A stretch of 7,030 nt of DNA from Phycisphaerales bacterium (lineage in GTDB: Bacteria; Planctomycetota; Phycisphaerae; Sedimentisphaerales; Anaerohalosphaeraceae): contig PMBP01000021.1 in the NCBI GenBank assembly GCA_003152975.1, forward strand, positions 1,233 to 8,262. Direction: 5' to 3'. The position numbers were made by a program, and so were the translations under genes. This document shows, piece after piece, positions 5,945-7,030 of the stretch. The notes under the pieces are model-generated. The model saw nothing but the letters and a program-made list of their open reading frames with translations. It was not told the DNA's origin and made no database searches. Positions within the stretch are counted from its first letter, which is position 1, and every line of letters begins with the position of its first letter.

Positions 5945-7030
5945 CTAAGGTTTGAGCATACCGCCACCATCGCTTCGAGGTTTTGCAGTCGGGGTGTAGC
6001 CAGACCATGTACCCGCAAGCATCTGTTTGACATAGATCCCGAAGTTAGGCGTGGGCTCATAGTTCCAGCCGGTAATCAGCGTTGGCCCGGCGGAGGGATG
6101 AAAATCCCATGCAGTATAGGACCAATGATGATCTTCAATGACCTGTAAGATGCGCATCAGCCAATCCCCATCATTTCGACCCATGCCTCCAAACCCCCGC
6201 GGTCGGTTTGCGGCCGGCGGTTCGCCATCCTTCCAATAGGACCCTCCGAATTCGCTGATGATGATCGGAATTTTCGCGGCCGCCTTCTCCATATTGCCGA
6301 TCCAGGTCTCCACGGCCTGGTTCTTATTGTTGTAGCAGTGATTGGCGTAGATCACTCCGTTACCATTGGTACCCTTGAACTGCCGGCCTTCGAGAATCCC
6401 GGAAAAATCATAGGACCAATCCAGCCCGCCTACGACGATCAGATTGTTGACGCCGGTTGCGCGGACCGCTTCAAATAGTGCCTGCATCCCGACGGCCCGA
6501 AAGGTTTTCGGCGTCTGACCCCGACGGTTTGGCTTGTCGGTAATATCTCCGCCATTGAGCCAGATATCCCAACTGACATCGTGGGGTTCGTTGTACAAGT
6601 CATAGAGGACCGCGGGATGGTTGGCATAGATGGGGGCCAGGTCTTTCCAGAAAGTCAGACTATGCTCATCGGGCATCGAATGCTGACCGATTTGCTCGCC
6701 CCAGACTCCGGCGCTGGACCAGTGCAGATCCAGCATGACGTAGACATCCTTCGAGGCGCACAATTGCACGACGCGATCGACCAGAGCCCGATACGATTTG
6801 CCGTCATCGTTTTGTCCGGGGGCTTTTCCAAACCAGCGATCCTGCGACAAGGGCAGGCGAATATGGTTGACATGCCAATCGTCGATAGCCACTCGTACGG
6901 ATTCGAGAATATGCCCTTCGCCGTCGCTGGTCCATTCGAGGCTGGCGGCATTGACACCGCGCAGGCGAACCGGCTGATGCTTGCTGGTGAGAATCCGCGT
7001 GCCAGCCACCTTCAACGGCAAAAGCTTCGC
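5945..7030 (-). CDS. GH5 (cellulase family) glycoside hydrolase, 5' end outside the window
   Basis: The frame is open from the right window edge to TAG at 5945-5947, giving more than 358 residues. The first possible start inside the window is TTG at 7021, and the frame stays open beyond it, so the true start and probable signal peptide are missing. The domain follows the GH5 (beta/alpha)8 order. Numbered from that TTG, it shows RLRGVN (19-24), HIRLPLS (53-59), YVMLDLHW (94-101), then LYDLYNEPH (139-147) with acid/base Glu145. YANHCY (225-230) comes next, then IIISEFGG (253-260) with nucleophile Glu257, and AWDFHPSAGPTLI (304-316) with the cleft Trp305. Both catalytic Glu residues are present, so it should be an active retaining endo-beta-glycosidase, with cellulose, beta-mannan or similar beta-linked glycan as substrate. 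The closing PTAKPRSDGGGMLKP looks like a flexible tail. It converges with GH16, so it is transcribed separately from a promoter outside the window. Confidence 0.9.
   Translation of the reverse strand, partial: AKLLPLKVAGTRILTSKHQPVRLRGVNAASLEWTSDGEGHILESVRVAIDDWHVNHIRLPLSQDRWFGKAPGQNDDGKSYRALVDRVVQLCASKDVYVMLDLHWSSAGVWGEQIGQHSMPDEHSLTFWKDLAPIYANHPAVLYDLYNEPHDVSWDIWLNGGDITDKPNRRGQTPKTFRAVGMQALFEAVRATGVNNLIVVGGLDWSYDFSGILEGRQFKGTNGNGVIYANHCYNNKNQAVETWIGNMEKAAAKIPIIISEFGGSYWKDGEPPAANRPRGFGGMGRNDGDWLMRILQVIEDHHWSYTAWDFHPSAGPTLITGWNYEPTPNFGIYVKQMLAGTWSGYTPTAKPRSDGGGMLKP

Noticed and set aside
48..5947. Possible recoding of TAG as a sense codon, since TAG also ends the epimerase and GH5 frames and both stay open beyond it
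   Set aside because: The epimerase and GH5 proteins end at natural C-termini, and reading through GH5 would run into the antisense of GH16. Frames after the lyase and GH16 TGA stops also stay open for tens of codons, so downstream openness is not informative. No pyl genes or suppressor tRNA are in the window.

Overview
The window looks like part of a carbohydrate-degradation locus from a Gram-negative environmental bacterium. A planctomycete or a related PVC-group lineage is my best guess. This is inferred from the protein set: a heparinase II/III-like lyase, a right-handed parallel beta-helix protein, GH16 and GH5 glycoside hydrolases and an atypical NAD(P)-dependent epimerase. It also fits the exported or lipoprotein signals and moderate-to-high GC. 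No rRNA, tRNA, CRISPR array, transposase or phage gene is visible, and the phylum cannot be fixed from sequence alone.

Layout. Three genes run leftward in the order beta-helix protein (4676 to 3432), heparinase II/III-like lyase (3330 to 1198) and epimerase/dehydratase-like SDR (1067 to 48). Gaps of about 100 and 130 bases make an operon plausible. Diverging from the beta-helix gene across a 312-base spacer is a GH16 endo-beta-glucanase-like lipoprotein (4989 to 5882). Converging on GH16 after 62 bases is a GH5 cellulase-family enzyme (from the right window edge down to 5945), whose N-terminus lies outside the window.

The two most notable things. First, the heparinase-like gene is interrupted by one in-frame amber codon (2182-2184). 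The frame is otherwise continuous for 710 codons, and the codon sits where an aromatic residue, probably Trp, is expected. The catalytic alpha-toroid domain would be made without its beta-sandwich domain. Second, the divergent spacer is unusually structured. A leftward sigma70-like promoter (TTTACA, 16 bases, TAGAAT) holds a perfect 12-base palindrome in its spacer. There are also repeated CCGATA half-sites, a second inverted repeat next to a rightward TTGACA box, and GGAAT repeats spaced 11 bases apart. This suggests shared regulation of the two transcription units.

How the genes may work together (inference). The GH16 lipoprotein would cut a beta-glucan or related polysaccharide at the cell surface or in the periplasm, and GH5 would cut beta-linked glycans. 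The beta-helix protein and the intact ancestor of the heparinase-like protein would act on uronic-acid-containing or other anionic polysaccharides. The SDR would modify a released sugar or nucleotide sugar. No transporter, SusC/SusD pair or regulator lies in the window. I see known enzyme families in an unusual regulatory and mutational state, not a clearly new defence or mobile system.
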